From GCA-2731375 sp964344935 (GTDB lineage Bacteria; Pseudomonadota; Alphaproteobacteria; GCA-2731375): a DNA stretch of 64,000 nt. Position 1 is the stretch's first letter; each line of letters begins with the position of its first letter. The notes under the pieces were generated by a model. It was not told the DNA's origin and searched no databases. It worked only from the letters and a program-made list of their open reading frames with translations. The stretch covers positions 1,054,001-1,118,000 of the forward strand of contig CAYFPL010000001.1 in NCBI GenBank assembly GCA_964344935.1, in the 5' to 3' direction. A program made the translations under genes and the position numbers. This document shows, piece by piece, positions 17,323 through 26,366 of the stretch.

Positions 17323-18216
17323 CTAGGCGGCAAGCACTGGGCCGTCACCGACGATGGTCGTGCGGTGCATGACCCGGCGTTTGGCCAGGTCATAGGGGGT
17401 TACCCGATGCATCGTGCAGCGGTTGTCCCACATCACCACATCATCCGTGGACCAGCGGTGTCGATAAACAAACTCCGGCTGGCCTGAAAGTTCGGTCAGT
17501 TCCGCGATCAGATCCCGCGCTTCATCAATCGGCATGTCTTCAACGGCATCGTTGTAAATTGGACTGATGAATAGGGAGGTGCGGCCTGTGACAGGATGGC
17601 TTCGAACCAGGGGCTGCCAAACCGGTGGCATGGCCGCACGCTCCGCCTCCGTCAGGGGTTTGATGGGCGCCAACGTCGCCAAATGGCCGAAATCGTGACA
17701 GGCCTTCCGGCCGGCAATCCGTCGTTTTATGTCCCCGTCCAGAGCTTCATAGACCTTGTACATATTGGTGAACCAGGTCTCGCCGCCTTCCGCCGTGATT
17801 TCTATGCCGTGCAGGATAGAGCCCATGGACGGTACGGTGCGATATGAGGAATCCGTATGCCAGCGCTGAGCCAATGAAATTTGCGCTACAGACGGATGAT
17901 CGCTGGCCATGAGATTGCCATCATCGTCCACATTCGAGACTCGAAAAATCTGCGGTTCGGTTGATGACTTGATGATCTCCTGATGGTGCTCCTCAAGTTT
18001 GCCGAATTGCCGCGCGAATGCGATTTGCGCCTGGTCGCTCAATGTCTGATTTGGGAAGACCAGCACCAGATGCGCCATCCAGGCCTCGTGCAAGGCCTGG
18101 AAGGTTGCCTGGTCCATAGGCTTGCCCAGATCGATCCCCGTAACTTCAGCGCCCAAAGCCGGATGTAATGGGCGAACAGCCAGATCTGACTCTCCGGTTC
18201 TGTCGGCGTTGGACAT
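17323..18216 (-). CDS. TauD/TfdA-family 2-oxoglutarate dioxygenase
   Basis: The 297-residue non-heme iron dioxygenase has TauD-family landmarks. These are GAEVTGIDLGKPMDQATF near the start, the H-x-D motif in QRWHTDSSYR with the substrate-loop aromatic, FTNMYKVYEAL, the distal histidine in CTMHRVTPYD and the 2-oxoglutarate-binding arginine in KRRVMHRTTIVG. Substrates in this family include taurine, alkyl sulfates, phenoxyacetates and phosphonates, and none can be read from sequence. The ATG at 18216 has GAGAGG ten bases upstream; an in-frame TTG three codons earlier is less likely. Closeness to phosphonate genes is suggestive only. Confidence 0.87.
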   Translation of the reverse strand: MSNADRTGESDLAVRPLHPALGAEVTGIDLGKPMDQATFQALHEAWMAHLVLVFPNQTLSDQAQIAFARQFGKLEEHHQEIIKSSTEPQIFRVSNVDDDGNLMASDHPSVAQISLAQRWHTDSSYRTVPSMGSILHGIEITAEGGETWFTNMYKVYEALDGDIKRRIAGRKACHDFGHLATLAPIKPLTEAERAAMPPVWQPLVRSHPVTGRTSLFISPIYNDAVEDMPIDEARDLIAELTELSGQPEFVYRHRWSTDDVVMWDNRCTMHRVTPYDLAKRRVMHRTTIVGDGPVLAA

Positions 18217-18283
18217 TTGCAGCAACCTCTCTTTCGGCGGCGTCTTCGAATTCTAACTCATGATCGATTGCGGAAAACAGACC

Positions 18284-18706
18284 CTAGCTGGCGTAGGGGA
18301 AACAATCGCTGCGATCCAGGGTCATGGAAAAATGTCGTCCCAACGCCTGGATAGCCTCACTATGGTCCGCATAGGGATCGCCATTCTTCTCACCGACGAT
18401 GATGATGCGAAAGCCCGAGGCTGCCTTGCCCTCGGGCGGCAGCATCGCGGTGACGAGGCCGGCACCGTCGTTCGCCCGCAATGTCAGAAAAAGGGGCATG
18501 GCTTTTTGCAGATGCGCGGCCAGACCGATGTTCTGTTCAATGAAAACCGCAGAGGTCGGTTTGTAGGTGGCCTCGGCAGCTTCCCTCGCGCGGCGGAAAT
18601 GTTTTGCTACGGCGTGGGCCATAAGCTCGGATTCCGCTTCCGCCTCCACCTCCGTCTCGATCCGGAACCAGGTCGTCCCGCCCGGGCCGTCGCAAATGTA
18701 TTTCAC
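18284..18706 (-). CDS. Conserved-looking hypothetical protein
   Basis: A 140-residue acidic soluble protein that I do not recognise. It begins KYICDGPGGTTWFRIETEVE and has an Ala/Glu-rich helix (EAEAESELMAHAVAKHFRRA) and a well-formed beta stretch (ASGFRIIIVGEKN). The GTG start at 18706 has a GGGGG site seven bases upstream, so I prefer it to the longer frame reaching 18787, which would overlap the divergent DUF1028 gene. It has normal codon use for this window. No signal peptide or membrane segment. Confidence 0.6.
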   Translation of the reverse strand: MKYICDGPGGTTWFRIETEVEAEAESELMAHAVAKHFRRAREAAEATYKPTSAVFIEQNIGLAAHLQKAMPLFLTLRANDGAGLVTAMLPPEGKAASGFRIIIVGEKNGDPYADHSEAIQALGRHFSMTLDRSDCFPYAS

Positions 18707-18785
18707 CGCGCAACCCCCAAATTCGCCAGTGCCTTGATCTGAGTGTACCCTGGCAGCAGACACCAATCCACCATGGGAGGGTTCC

Positions 18786-19487
18786 ATGACCTATACCGTG
18801 ATCGCCCGCTGCGCCCAGTCCGGCCAACTAGGGATCGGCATTGCCACTTACTCCCTGGCCGTGGGCGGCTATTGCCCCGCGATCAAGGGCGGCCTGGGCG
18901 CTGTGTCTACCCAGGCCTTCGTCAATTTGAAACTGGGGAACCTGGCGCTAAGGCTGCTCGAGACCGGTTTTTCCCCCGCCAAGGCCCTGCGGGAATTGGT
19001 CGATGACGATCCCCACGCAGCCTACCGCCAGCTCGGCATCGTCGCTGGCGACGGCGCGGTCGCTGTGCATACTGGCGACCGGACCCGGCCCTGGTCGGGC
19101 CACATGACGGGCGATGGCTATCTTGTCATGGGCAACGTGTTGGCCGGCGAGGCAGTGCTGACGGCCATGGCCGCAGCCTTTGAGCGGGATTCGAATGCGG
19201 ATCTGGACGAACGCCTGCTGGCGACACTGGAAGCGGGCCGAGATGCCGGCGGCCAGCAGACGGCGGACGGGACACATCTGACGGAACGCTCGGCTGCCGT
19301 CATAACCCACGGGCATCGGGATTTCGGCCATATGGACCTGCGCGTCGACGCCCACGATACCGCCGTGGACGAATTGCGCCGGGTCCACGGCGTCTACAAA
19401 CCGTTTGTTCCCTATTACGAGATGCGCCATGAACGCCCGGACGAGACACCGCCACAGGATGTCTGGGCGGAAGAGAACCTGGGCTAG
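18786..19487 (+). CDS. DUF1028 family protein (Ntn-hydrolase-like)
   Basis: The 233-residue protein matches the DUF1028 family, thought to have the N-terminal-nucleophile hydrolase fold. Recognisable parts are MTYTVIARCAQSGQLGIGIA, the GGLGAVSTQAFVNLKLG segment, QLGIVAGDGAVAVHTGD and the GNVLAGEAVLTAM block. The new N-terminal residue after processing (Thr2 or a nearby residue) could be the nucleophile, but no activity is established. The ATG has GGGAGG five bases upstream. It starts 79 bases from the divergent hypothetical gene and converges with a methyltransferase, the two stop codons lying in one palindrome. Confidence 0.8.
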   Translation: MTYTVIARCAQSGQLGIGIATYSLAVGGYCPAIKGGLGAVSTQAFVNLKLGNLALRLLETGFSPAKALRELVDDDPHAAYRQLGIVAGDGAVAVHTGDRTRPWSGHMTGDGYLVMGNVLAGEAVLTAMAAAFERDSNADLDERLLATLEAGRDAGGQQTADGTHLTERSAAVITHGHRDFGHMDLRVDAHDTAVDELRRVHGVYKPFVPYYEMRHERPDETPPQDVWAEENLG

Positions 19488-19497
19488 ACCGGTCTAG
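19484..19497. repeat. Palindrome carrying both convergent stop codons
   Basis: CTAGACCGGTCTAG is a perfect 14-base palindrome. It contains the TAG of the DUF1028 gene and, on the other strand, the TAG of the methyltransferase gene. It lacks a T-run, so terminator activity is uncertain. Confidence 0.5.
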
Positions 19498-20069
19498 GCG
19501 CGCCCGGTCACGAACTGGTGGAATTCATAGATATCGTTGGTTTGGATATCTTCAAAGCCGGCACCGGTTAGGTGGGCGCGGATCACTGCTTCGGGCACCC
19601 GCCGGCCCTTGGCCGGGCTGCGGCCGTTTTCCTCGTCTTTCCAGTCCACCACGGCAACTGTGCCGCCGGTTTTCAACAAGCGCCGGCATTCCACCATTAG
19701 GGCTTCCGGGTCATCAAGTTCGTGGTGTAACTGCGCCATGACGACGAGATCGGCGCAGCCGTCGGGCAGCGGCACCTCACCGGGCTGCATCAATACGGTT
19801 TCCAGATTGTCCAGACCCTGTTCTTCAGCGTCCCGTGCCAGCAGGCCGACCATACCCTCCAGGATATCGCAGCCATAGACTTTGGCGCCCGGATGGGCCT
19901 TGGCGAACGGTAGGGTCACGTAGCCGACCCCCGCACCGATATCGAGCAACGTGCAATCGGGCGCCGGGCCAAGAACCCGCCAAATCTCCGCCGGGTCGAA
20001 ATATTCCAGCCGCTCCGGGCTGCGCAGCCGCTCGATACGGCCTGGGTCCATGCCCAACAGATCCGCCAT
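19494..20069 (-). CDS. Class I SAM-dependent methyltransferase
   Basis: The 191-residue protein is a small Rossmann methyltransferase. Motif I is LLDIGAGVGYVTLPFA, motif II the acidic YGCDILEG, motif IV CADLVVMAQLHHELDDP, followed by LLKTGGTVAVVDWKDEENG, and the fold ends with the usual beta hairpin (FEDIQTNDIYEFHQFV). It resembles UbiE/arsenite-methyltransferase-like proteins, but without the cysteines of ArsM. Substrate unknown. AAGGAG lies in good position before the ATG. It is divergent from the dihydropyrimidinase gene (99 bases between starts) and has no partner on its own strand. Confidence 0.85.
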   Translation of the reverse strand: MADLLGMDPGRIERLRSPERLEYFDPAEIWRVLGPAPDCTLLDIGAGVGYVTLPFAKAHPGAKVYGCDILEGMVGLLARDAEEQGLDNLETVLMQPGEVPLPDGCADLVVMAQLHHELDDPEALMVECRRLLKTGGTVAVVDWKDEENGRSPAKGRRVPEAVIRAHLTGAGFEDIQTNDIYEFHQFVTGRA

Positions 20070-20168
20070 GCTTGTCTCCTTGATTCCCCAATCAACAGAC
20101 TAACACATCGGGTGTTGCCATTGCCTACGCCTTGGCGGGAAAATGACTTGGCAAGGGGAGGTAACCAT

Positions 20169-21644
20169 ATGTCCAATTTTGATTTGTTGATCCGCAACGG
20201 CACTGTGGCCACGGCGGCGGACACTTTTTCAGCGGATATCGCCGTGAAATCCGGTCGCGTAGTCGCGCTTGGCGAAGACCTTGGAAGCGGTGCCGAGGAA
20301 ATCGATGCCAGCGGCAAGCTTGTTCTGCCCGGCGGTGTGGAAGGGCATTGCCATATCGAACAGAAATCATCCTCCTCGACCGGCGTAATGACGGCGGACG
20401 ATTTTTATTCCGGCACCGTTTCGGCCGTTTTCGGCGGCACCACCACCGTGATCCCCTTCGCCGCGCAATACAAAGGCCAATCCCTGCGCCAGGTGGTGGA
20501 GGACTATCACGCCTGCGCCGGTCCCAAGGCGGTAATCGACTATGGTTTCCATCTGATCATCTCCGATCCTACGGACCAGGTTATCGGCCAGGAACTGCCC
20601 GCCCTGATCAAGGACGGCTATACCTCGTTCAAGGTTTACATGACCTATGACGCCTTGCGCCTGGACGACTATCAAATGTTGGAGGTGCTCTCCACCGCCC
20701 GGCGCGAGGGCGCCATGGTTATGGTGCATGCGGAAAACCACGAAATGATCCGCTGGCTCAGCGAGAAGCTGCTCGACGGCGGCCATTGGCAGCCGCAATA
20801 CCACGCCGTCAGCCATTCCCGCGTCGGCGAAGGCGAGGCAGCGCACCGGGCCATTGCCCTTTCACGCCTGATGGACCAACCGATCCTGGTAGTGCATGTC
20901 TCCTCGGAAGAGGCCATGGACGAAATCCGTCTGGCCCAGGACAAGGGCCTGAAAATCTTCGCCGAGACCTGCCCGCAATATCTCTTCCTCACGGCGGACG
21001 ATCTGAAACGCGACGGCATGGACGGAGCGATGTACTGCTGCAGCCCGCCGGCCCGCGATGAGCAGGACCAGGAAGCCATGTGGCGGGGCCTGGCCAACGG
21101 CACCTTCACGGTATTTTCCTCCGACCACGCCCCTTATCGCTTTGACGACAGCGGCAAACTGGCGGCGGGTCCAAAACCCAGTTTCAAGGAAATCGCCAAC
21201 GGCGTGCCGGGGATCGAATTGCGGCTACCGCTGCTATTTTCCGAGGGCGTGGGCAAGGGACGGATCGACATCAATCGCTTCGTCGCCCTGACTGCCACCA
21301 ATGTGGCCAAGCTATATGGCCTGCATCCGCAAAAGGGCACCATCGCCGTGGGTTCGGACGCCGATATCGCGATCTGGGACCCGGATTTGGAGCAAACCAT
21401 CGATTACGCCATGCTGCACGACAATGTGGGCTACACGCCTTATACCGGCATTAAGATCAAGGGCTGGCCGACAATGGTGTTAAGCCGGGGCAAGGTGGTG
21501 GTTTCAGACAATACGCTGCTTGCCGAACGCGGTAGCGGCCAGTTTCTGCCGCGTGCCTGTTCGGAGGCGGCCAAGCCATTGAACCGCTTGGAGCCGGAGA
21601 TGGACCCCAGCCGCAATTTCGGCGCCGAACTGCTGGGGCGATGA
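20169..21644 (+). CDS. hydA: Dihydropyrimidinase/hydantoinase family cyclic amidohydrolase
   Basis: A 491-residue metal-dependent amidohydrolase. It has the HxH metal motif as GHCHIEQ (residues about 60), the GGTTTVIPFAAQYKGQ segment, the lysine that is carboxylated in the family in SFKVYMTYDALR, further metal histidines in MVMVHAENHEMI and ILVVHVSSEEA, and the final aspartate in FSSDHAPY. Family substrates are dihydropyrimidines, hydantoins and related cyclic imides, and which one applies is unclear. The ATG at 20169 has AGGGGAGG seven bases upstream. Its TGA overlaps the ATG of phnA, indicating translational coupling to phosphonoacetate hydrolase, which is an unusual partnership. Confidence 0.85.
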   Translation: MSNFDLLIRNGTVATAADTFSADIAVKSGRVVALGEDLGSGAEEIDASGKLVLPGGVEGHCHIEQKSSSSTGVMTADDFYSGTVSAVFGGTTTVIPFAAQYKGQSLRQVVEDYHACAGPKAVIDYGFHLIISDPTDQVIGQELPALIKDGYTSFKVYMTYDALRLDDYQMLEVLSTARREGAMVMVHAENHEMIRWLSEKLLDGGHWQPQYHAVSHSRVGEGEAAHRAIALSRLMDQPILVVHVSSEEAMDEIRLAQDKGLKIFAETCPQYLFLTADDLKRDGMDGAMYCCSPPARDEQDQEAMWRGLANGTFTVFSSDHAPYRFDDSGKLAAGPKPSFKEIANGVPGIELRLPLLFSEGVGKGRIDINRFVALTATNVAKLYGLHPQKGTIAVGSDADIAIWDPDLEQTIDYAMLHDNVGYTPYTGIKIKGWPTMVLSRGKVVVSDNTLLAERGSGQFLPRACSEAAKPLNRLEPEMDPSRNFGAELLGR

Positions 21645-22879
21645 CCCGACCCGACAGCATCCAAGTCAACGGCCGGGACTATGCCTGGCCGGCACAGCCC
21701 GTCGTGGTCTTGTGCATCGATGGTTCCGAACCCGGCTATATCGAAGCCGCGGTGGACGCCGGGATGGCGCCCTTTTTCGCCAAGGTGCTGGAGACCGGCA
21801 CCGCCCGCCTGGCCGATTGCGTCGTGCCCAGCTTTACCAACCCCAATAATCTGTCCATCGTGACCGGGACGCCGCCCAGCGTGCATGGCATTTGCGGCAA
21901 TTTCTTCCTCGACCCCGAGAGCGGCCAGGAAGTGATGATGAACGAGCCGCGCTTCCTGCGTGCGCCGACACTGTTTCAGGCGTTTCAAGCGGCCGGTGCC
22001 ACCATTGTCACCATCACCGCCAAGGACAAATTGCGCCGCCTGCTGGGCCACGGCCTGGAAATGGGCGAATTGGGTATATGCTTTTCTTCCGAACTCGCCG
22101 ATCAGGCGACTATGGCCGAGAACGGCATCGACGGGGTACCCGAATTGGTCGGGCTGCAGGTGCCGGACGTTTATAGCGCCGAATTGAGCGGTTTCGTCTT
22201 GGCCGCGGGCGTCAAGCTCATGGAAAGCCGGCGTCCCGACCTGATGTATCTTTCCACCACCGACTATATCCAACACAAACACGCCCCGGGCGCACCGGTA
22301 GCCAACGATTTCTATGCCATGCTCGATGGCTATTTGGCACAGTTGGATGCCCTGGGCTGCACCATCGTCGCCACCGCTGATCACGGCATGAATGCCAAGC
22401 ATGATGGAGCTGGTGCGCCGCGGGTGATCTATTTGCAAAGCCTGCTGGATGACTGGCTGGGCCCGGATACGGCAAAGGTGATCCTCCCCATCACCGACCC
22501 TTATGTGGTGCATCATGGTGCATTAGGGTCTTACGCCACCGCCTATCTTCCCACCGAAACGGATCGGGAAAGTTTGGCGGAACGCCTCGCCGCCGTTCCC
22601 GGCATGGAACTGGTACTGGACAAGACGGCCGCGGCGGAACGCTTCGAATTGCCCGCCGACCGCCTGGGTGATTTGGTCCTGGTCTCGGTTCAGGACCACA
22701 CCTTGGGCACCAGCGCCGAGCGGCACGATCTATCGGCGCTGAAGGAACCCTTGCGTTCCCACGGCGGCATTTCCGAACAGCGCGTGCCCTTGATCATGAA
22801 CCGCCAGACTGATTTGGCGGAAGGCCACGCCTTGCGCAATTTCGATGCCTTCGACCTTGCCCTAAACCACGCGCTTTAG
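21641..22879 (+). CDS. phnA: Phosphonoacetate hydrolase
   Basis: This zinc enzyme of the alkaline phosphatase superfamily cleaves phosphonoacetate to acetate and phosphate. The 412-residue protein closely follows the rhizobial PhnA. It has the metal ligand D27 in VLCIDGSEPGY, the nucleophile T66 in CVVPSFTNPNNLSIVTG, PPSVHGICGNFFLD, and LMYLSTTDYIQHKHAPG with Asp/His ligands. IVATADHGMNAKHD has the second Asp-His pair, and SHGGISEQRVP the last histidine. It overlaps hydA by four bases (ATGA). At its 3' end its TAG overlaps the TAA of a small convergent gene. The pathway for making or importing phosphonoacetate is not in the window. Confidence 0.92.
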   Translation: MTRPDSIQVNGRDYAWPAQPVVVLCIDGSEPGYIEAAVDAGMAPFFAKVLETGTARLADCVVPSFTNPNNLSIVTGTPPSVHGICGNFFLDPESGQEVMMNEPRFLRAPTLFQAFQAAGATIVTITAKDKLRRLLGHGLEMGELGICFSSELADQATMAENGIDGVPELVGLQVPDVYSAELSGFVLAAGVKLMESRRPDLMYLSTTDYIQHKHAPGAPVANDFYAMLDGYLAQLDALGCTIVATADHGMNAKHDGAGAPRVIYLQSLLDDWLGPDTAKVILPITDPYVVHHGALGSYATAYLPTETDRESLAERLAAVPGMELVLDKTAAAERFELPADRLGDLVLVSVQDHTLGTSAERHDLSALKEPLRSHGGISEQRVPLIMNRQTDLAEGHALRNFDAFDLALNHAL

Positions 22880-23070
22880 CGCCTCACGTCGAGCCAACCA
22901 GAGACCAGCGCCAGGGATTGGGCTGAGGACAATTCCGGGTGGTGCATACAAACGATGTTGGTTGCGGCATCAAGCGCATCGCGACGGGGAATGCCGCGTG
23001 CCGTTAGATCCCGGTAGATCCTATCGGCCACGCGCCGGCAATTGCATGTCTTCACAGCACCTGACATCAC
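22876..23070 (-). CDS. Small protein of unknown function
   Basis: A short gene of about 64 codons. The product has a recognisable helical body, CRRVADRIYRDLTARGIPRR then DALDAATNIVCMHHPELS, which resembles small proteins that occur near other alphaproteobacterial genes, but I cannot name it. A GGAGG site lies ten bases before the GTG at 23070 (an ATG follows as the next codon); longer versions up to 23115 would start with TTG. Its stop overlaps the end of phnA. It may be a chance frame. Confidence 0.45.
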   Translation of the reverse strand: MMSGAVKTCNCRRVADRIYRDLTARGIPRRDALDAATNIVCMHHPELSSAQSLALVSGWLDVRR

Positions 23071-23242
23071 GGAATTCATCCCTCCATTACGAAAATGTTC
23101 CTTACTAAAATGCAAATGCGACTTAATTGCAATTTAATAATGGAATTTTGAAACGGCCTCGTTGCATCCGCCAAACTTGATACCAACATCCCGGTTGAGG
23201 CATTTTGGTCAGTGAGAGCGACATGTCTTGGAAGGGGACGGT

Positions 23243-24001
23243 ATGCCTTACGTCGATCGAGAAAATGTCCGCGTCTATTACGAAGACAGCGGTGGCGACA
23301 ACTCGCCGATCCTGCTTTCCCATGGCTTCGGAGCCTCCACAGCCATGTGGCAAGGCCAGGTAGATGAATTCAAAGAACGCTACCGTCTGATCACCTGGGA
23401 TATGCGCGGCCATGGCCGGACCGAGTGCCCTGACGATCTGACCTACTACAGCCAGGATGCGACAGCGGACGACATGGCGGCGGTGCTGGATCATTTGGAC
23501 ATCGAACGGGCGGTCATTGGCGGCCATTCCCTGGGCGGGTTTATGTCGCTGGCTTTCAATGTGCGTTATCCCGGCCGGGCCAGGGCGCTGTACCTTCAGG
23601 GTTGCGGCCCCGGCTATCGCAGTGACAGTGCGCGTGAGAAGTGGAACGAGCGGGCGGAAGCACGGGCCCAAGCCCTTGACGACGGCGGCCTGGACGCCCT
23701 GGGCGGCGTCTCGGAGGTCCATGTCAGTGCCCAGCGAACGGCGCGGGAACTGGCGCTGGCAGCGCGGGGCATCTTGAGCCAGGTGGACGCCCGGGTCATC
23801 GACAGCCTGCCAGGAATTTCCATCCCGACCCTTGTTTTGGTGGGCGAAGGCGATACCTATTACCTGGATGGCTCGGACTACATGGCCAGCCGGATTCCGG
23901 GTGCCGTCAACGTCCGGGTTCCGGACGCCGGCCACGGCGTCAATGTGGATCAGCCAGCGGTCGTGAACAAAGCGCTTGGCGATTTCCTGGCCGGGCTATG
24001 A
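23243..24001 (+). CDS. Alpha/beta hydrolase
   Basis: A 252-residue alpha/beta-hydrolase-fold enzyme. The oxyanion region is ILLSHGFGASTAMW, the nucleophile elbow VIGGHSLGGFMSLAF (Ser in GHSLGG), the acid in LVLVGEGDTYYLDG and the catalytic histidine in VPDAGHGVNVDQP. It looks like the esterase/haloalkane-dehalogenase/3-oxoadipate-enol-lactonase branch; the exact substrate cannot be told. AAGGGGA precedes the ATG at 23243 by five bases, better than the ATG five codons earlier. It begins a four-gene plus-strand operon with a kinase-like protein, a CoA-transferase and a glutathione transferase. Confidence 0.88.
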   Translation: MPYVDRENVRVYYEDSGGDNSPILLSHGFGASTAMWQGQVDEFKERYRLITWDMRGHGRTECPDDLTYYSQDATADDMAAVLDHLDIERAVIGGHSLGGFMSLAFNVRYPGRARALYLQGCGPGYRSDSAREKWNERAEARAQALDDGGLDALGGVSEVHVSAQRTARELALAARGILSQVDARVIDSLPGISIPTLVLVGEGDTYYLDGSDYMASRIPGAVNVRVPDAGHGVNVDQPAVVNKALGDFLAGL

Positions 24002-24013
24002 GGATTTGAGACA

Positions 24014-25123
24014 ATGGACGGCATCCCCATCCTCGACAATCTGACCGAGATCAATCCCAACTGGATCACCCGTGTACTCAACGCCCAGCCAGAATTGGCC
24101 GGCTGCCAAGTCGTGGACATGACCCGGGAGGACTTGAACCAGGAGGTTGGTTTTGCCAGCCAACTCGTCCGCGTTCGAATGCACTATGGCGAGCGGCCCG
24201 ACGGCGCGCCGGGCAGCATCATCGTGAAGATGGCGCCAAGCAATGCCGAAACCCGGGAATTCGGGACTTTACTGGGCCTTTTCCAGCGGGAGGTGGCTTT
24301 TTACAAGTACCTGGCCGCGGATAATCCCTGCAACCCACCGAAATGCTATCTGGCGCAGATCGCCGACAGCGGCGACAAATTCACCTTGGTCGTGGAGGAT
24401 CTAGGCAGCCATGACCCGGAAAAAATCCTGGAAGGCGCCTCACCGGAAGAAGCCCATGCTGTCATGACCGCCCTGGGCGGCCTGCATGCCAAATATTGGA
24501 AAGGCCGTAATCTGGACGGCCACGACTGGATTCCCAGTTTGGCCACCATGACCCCTGCCCTTTCCGCCATGGCCGGGGGCGCCGTACCAGGATTCTTCGA
24601 TCGTTTCGGCGACCGGGTGCCTGAGCATCTGCGCGGAGCCATGGAACAGGCGCTATCGGCCTACGGCGAATTGTTGGCGTTTGTAGGAGAAAACGGACTG
24701 CAGACCCTGTGTCATATGGACGCCCATTTGGGCAACATCCTGTTCCAGGACGGGCGCCCACGCTTCTTTGATTGGCAGGCCTACTTCAAGATGTCCTATT
24801 CCTACGATGTGGCTTATTTTCTGAATGGCAATCTGACCGTGAAAACCCGGCAACAGCATCAGGCGGCCTTGCTGGAGACCTATGCCAATGCACTCCATGA
24901 AGGTGGCGTCGACGAAGTGTCCCTTGAAGACATAACCGCCGCCTACCACCGGGAATCAGCAGGCCAACTGGTTGGCATCCCGCTGATCGCCGGCGCCTTC
25001 CTGACCGATGATGAACGGGGCAACACCATGGCCAACGCCTGGCTGCCCCGCATCTTCGCCGCCATGGACGACAGCGACGCGCCGAAACAACTGGCCGATC
25101 TATTGGCGGAAGCGCGGGCATAA
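24014..25123 (+). CDS. Phosphotransferase, ecdysteroid/choline-kinase-like (CHK) family
   Basis: The 369-residue protein has the aminoglycoside-phosphotransferase/choline-kinase fold. It has an N-lobe with GSIIVKMAPSNAETREFG (ATP lysine) and LFQREVAFYKYLA (helix C glutamate), a hinge around LVVEDLGSHDP, a catalytic loop TLCHMDAHLGNILFQDG with the HxDxxxxN pattern, and the metal aspartate in RFFDWQAYFKMSYSYD. It belongs to the EcKinase/DUF1679-like branch often seen beside acyl-CoA or CoA-transferase genes in actinobacteria and alphaproteobacteria. Substrate unknown. It starts 12 bases after the hydrolase gene and is followed after 27 bases by a CoA-transferase. Confidence 0.82.
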   Translation: MDGIPILDNLTEINPNWITRVLNAQPELAGCQVVDMTREDLNQEVGFASQLVRVRMHYGERPDGAPGSIIVKMAPSNAETREFGTLLGLFQREVAFYKYLAADNPCNPPKCYLAQIADSGDKFTLVVEDLGSHDPEKILEGASPEEAHAVMTALGGLHAKYWKGRNLDGHDWIPSLATMTPALSAMAGGAVPGFFDRFGDRVPEHLRGAMEQALSAYGELLAFVGENGLQTLCHMDAHLGNILFQDGRPRFFDWQAYFKMSYSYDVAYFLNGNLTVKTRQQHQAALLETYANALHEGGVDEVSLEDITAAYHRESAGQLVGIPLIAGAFLTDDERGNTMANAWLPRIFAAMDDSDAPKQLADLLAEARA

Positions 25124-25150
25124 AATACGAACAAAATAGGAGGAACTTGG

Positions 25151-26359
25151 ATGTCAGGACCGCTTAGCGGCTATCGCGTCATCGATTTTACCAACGTCAT
25201 CGCCGGACCGTTCGCGACCATGATGCTGGCGGATCAGGGCGCAGACGTGATCAAGGTAGAGGCCCCCGAAAGGCCCGACCATACCCGCCACGCCGGCCAT
25301 GGACCGAACGACCTGCGCGCCGTTTTTCTGAACAACAACCGCAACAAGCGATCGATCGCCATCGACGTCAAAAGCGACGCGGGACGTGAAGCGCTATTGA
25401 AGCTGGTGAAGACGGCGGACGTCTTCATCCAGAATTTCCGCCCCGGCGTGGTCGAGCGCCTGGGCATCAGCGAGCCGGAACTGCGCGCAATCAGGCCGGA
25501 CTTGATTTATGTGTCCATGAGTGGCTGGGGCGAGAACGGACCGCTCTCTCACAAGCCGGTCTACGACCCCATCATCCAGGCCCTCTCCGGCCTGGCCACC
25601 GTGCAGGCCGGCTCGGACCAGGATCGGCCGCGGCTGATCCGCACCATCCTGCCGGACAAGCTGACCGGTGTCACCGCCGCCCAAGCCGTTGCCGCTGCCC
25701 TCGCCGGTCGCGCCAGGACGGGCGAGGGCCAGCACGTCAAAGTCTCTATGCTGGATTCCATCATCGCTTTCCTATGGTCCTCGGACATGGGCGGGCAGAC
25801 TTTTGTAGGCAACGAAGTCAGCGAGCAGCGGGCGGCCACTTTCATCGATCTGATCTACGAGACCAAGGACGACTACATCACCGTCTCGACCATGACCAAT
25901 GCGCAATGGCAAGGCTTTTGCACGGTCACGGGCCGGGAAGACCTGCTGGAAGACGAACGCTTCGCGACCCCGGCTCTTCGTGACCTTCATGCCGATGACC
26001 GCTTGAACCTGATTCAGGAAGTTTTGCTGGAGAAAACGGCGGCGGAGTGGCTGCAAATTCTTGACGATGCAGGCGTGCCCTGCGCCCCGGTTTTGACCCG
26101 AAGCCAGATGATCGATCATCCGCAGATCAAGGCCAGCGGCATTGTGGTGGAACACGATCACCCCCACGTTGGCCGCATTCGCCAGGCGCGCCCGGCAGCC
26201 CGGTTCGAGGGCACGCCGACGTCGATCCGACAAGGTGCGCCCCTACTGGGCGAGCACACCTATGATCTATTGGCGGAAGTGGGTTTCACGGAAGAGGAAA
26301 TCGACGCCATGGTCGAGGCGCGTAACCTGGTGGCCACGAAATCCGGAGCTACCGATTGA
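25151..26359 (+). CDS. Class III (CaiB/BaiF) CoA-transferase
   Basis: A 402-residue family III CoA-transferase with standard layout: N-terminal GYRVIDFTNVIAGPFATMML, DVIKVEAPERPDHTR, DVFIQNFRPGVVERLGI, the putative catalytic aspartate in ILPDKLTGVTAAQAVAAAL, TGEGQHVKVSMLDSI, and the C-terminal GAPLLGEHTYDLL. The specific CoA donor and acceptor cannot be deduced; it is clearly different from the Frc at the left end. AGGAGG is ideally spaced before the ATG. It is the third gene of the 23-27 kb operon, suggesting activation of a carboxylic acid as CoA thioester for breakdown. Confidence 0.9.
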   Translation: MSGPLSGYRVIDFTNVIAGPFATMMLADQGADVIKVEAPERPDHTRHAGHGPNDLRAVFLNNNRNKRSIAIDVKSDAGREALLKLVKTADVFIQNFRPGVVERLGISEPELRAIRPDLIYVSMSGWGENGPLSHKPVYDPIIQALSGLATVQAGSDQDRPRLIRTILPDKLTGVTAAQAVAAALAGRARTGEGQHVKVSMLDSIIAFLWSSDMGGQTFVGNEVSEQRAATFIDLIYETKDDYITVSTMTNAQWQGFCTVTGREDLLEDERFATPALRDLHADDRLNLIQEVLLEKTAAEWLQILDDAGVPCAPVLTRSQMIDHPQIKASGIVVEHDHPHVGRIRQARPAARFEGTPTSIRQGAPLLGEHTYDLLAEVGFTEEEIDAMVEARNLVATKSGATD

Positions 26360-26366
26360 GGCCCGG

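Noticed and set aside
21440..22516. 358-codon minus-strand frame over phnA
   Set aside because: It lies antisense to a protein with every catalytic residue of phosphonoacetate hydrolase. Long antisense frames are common in GC-rich DNA.
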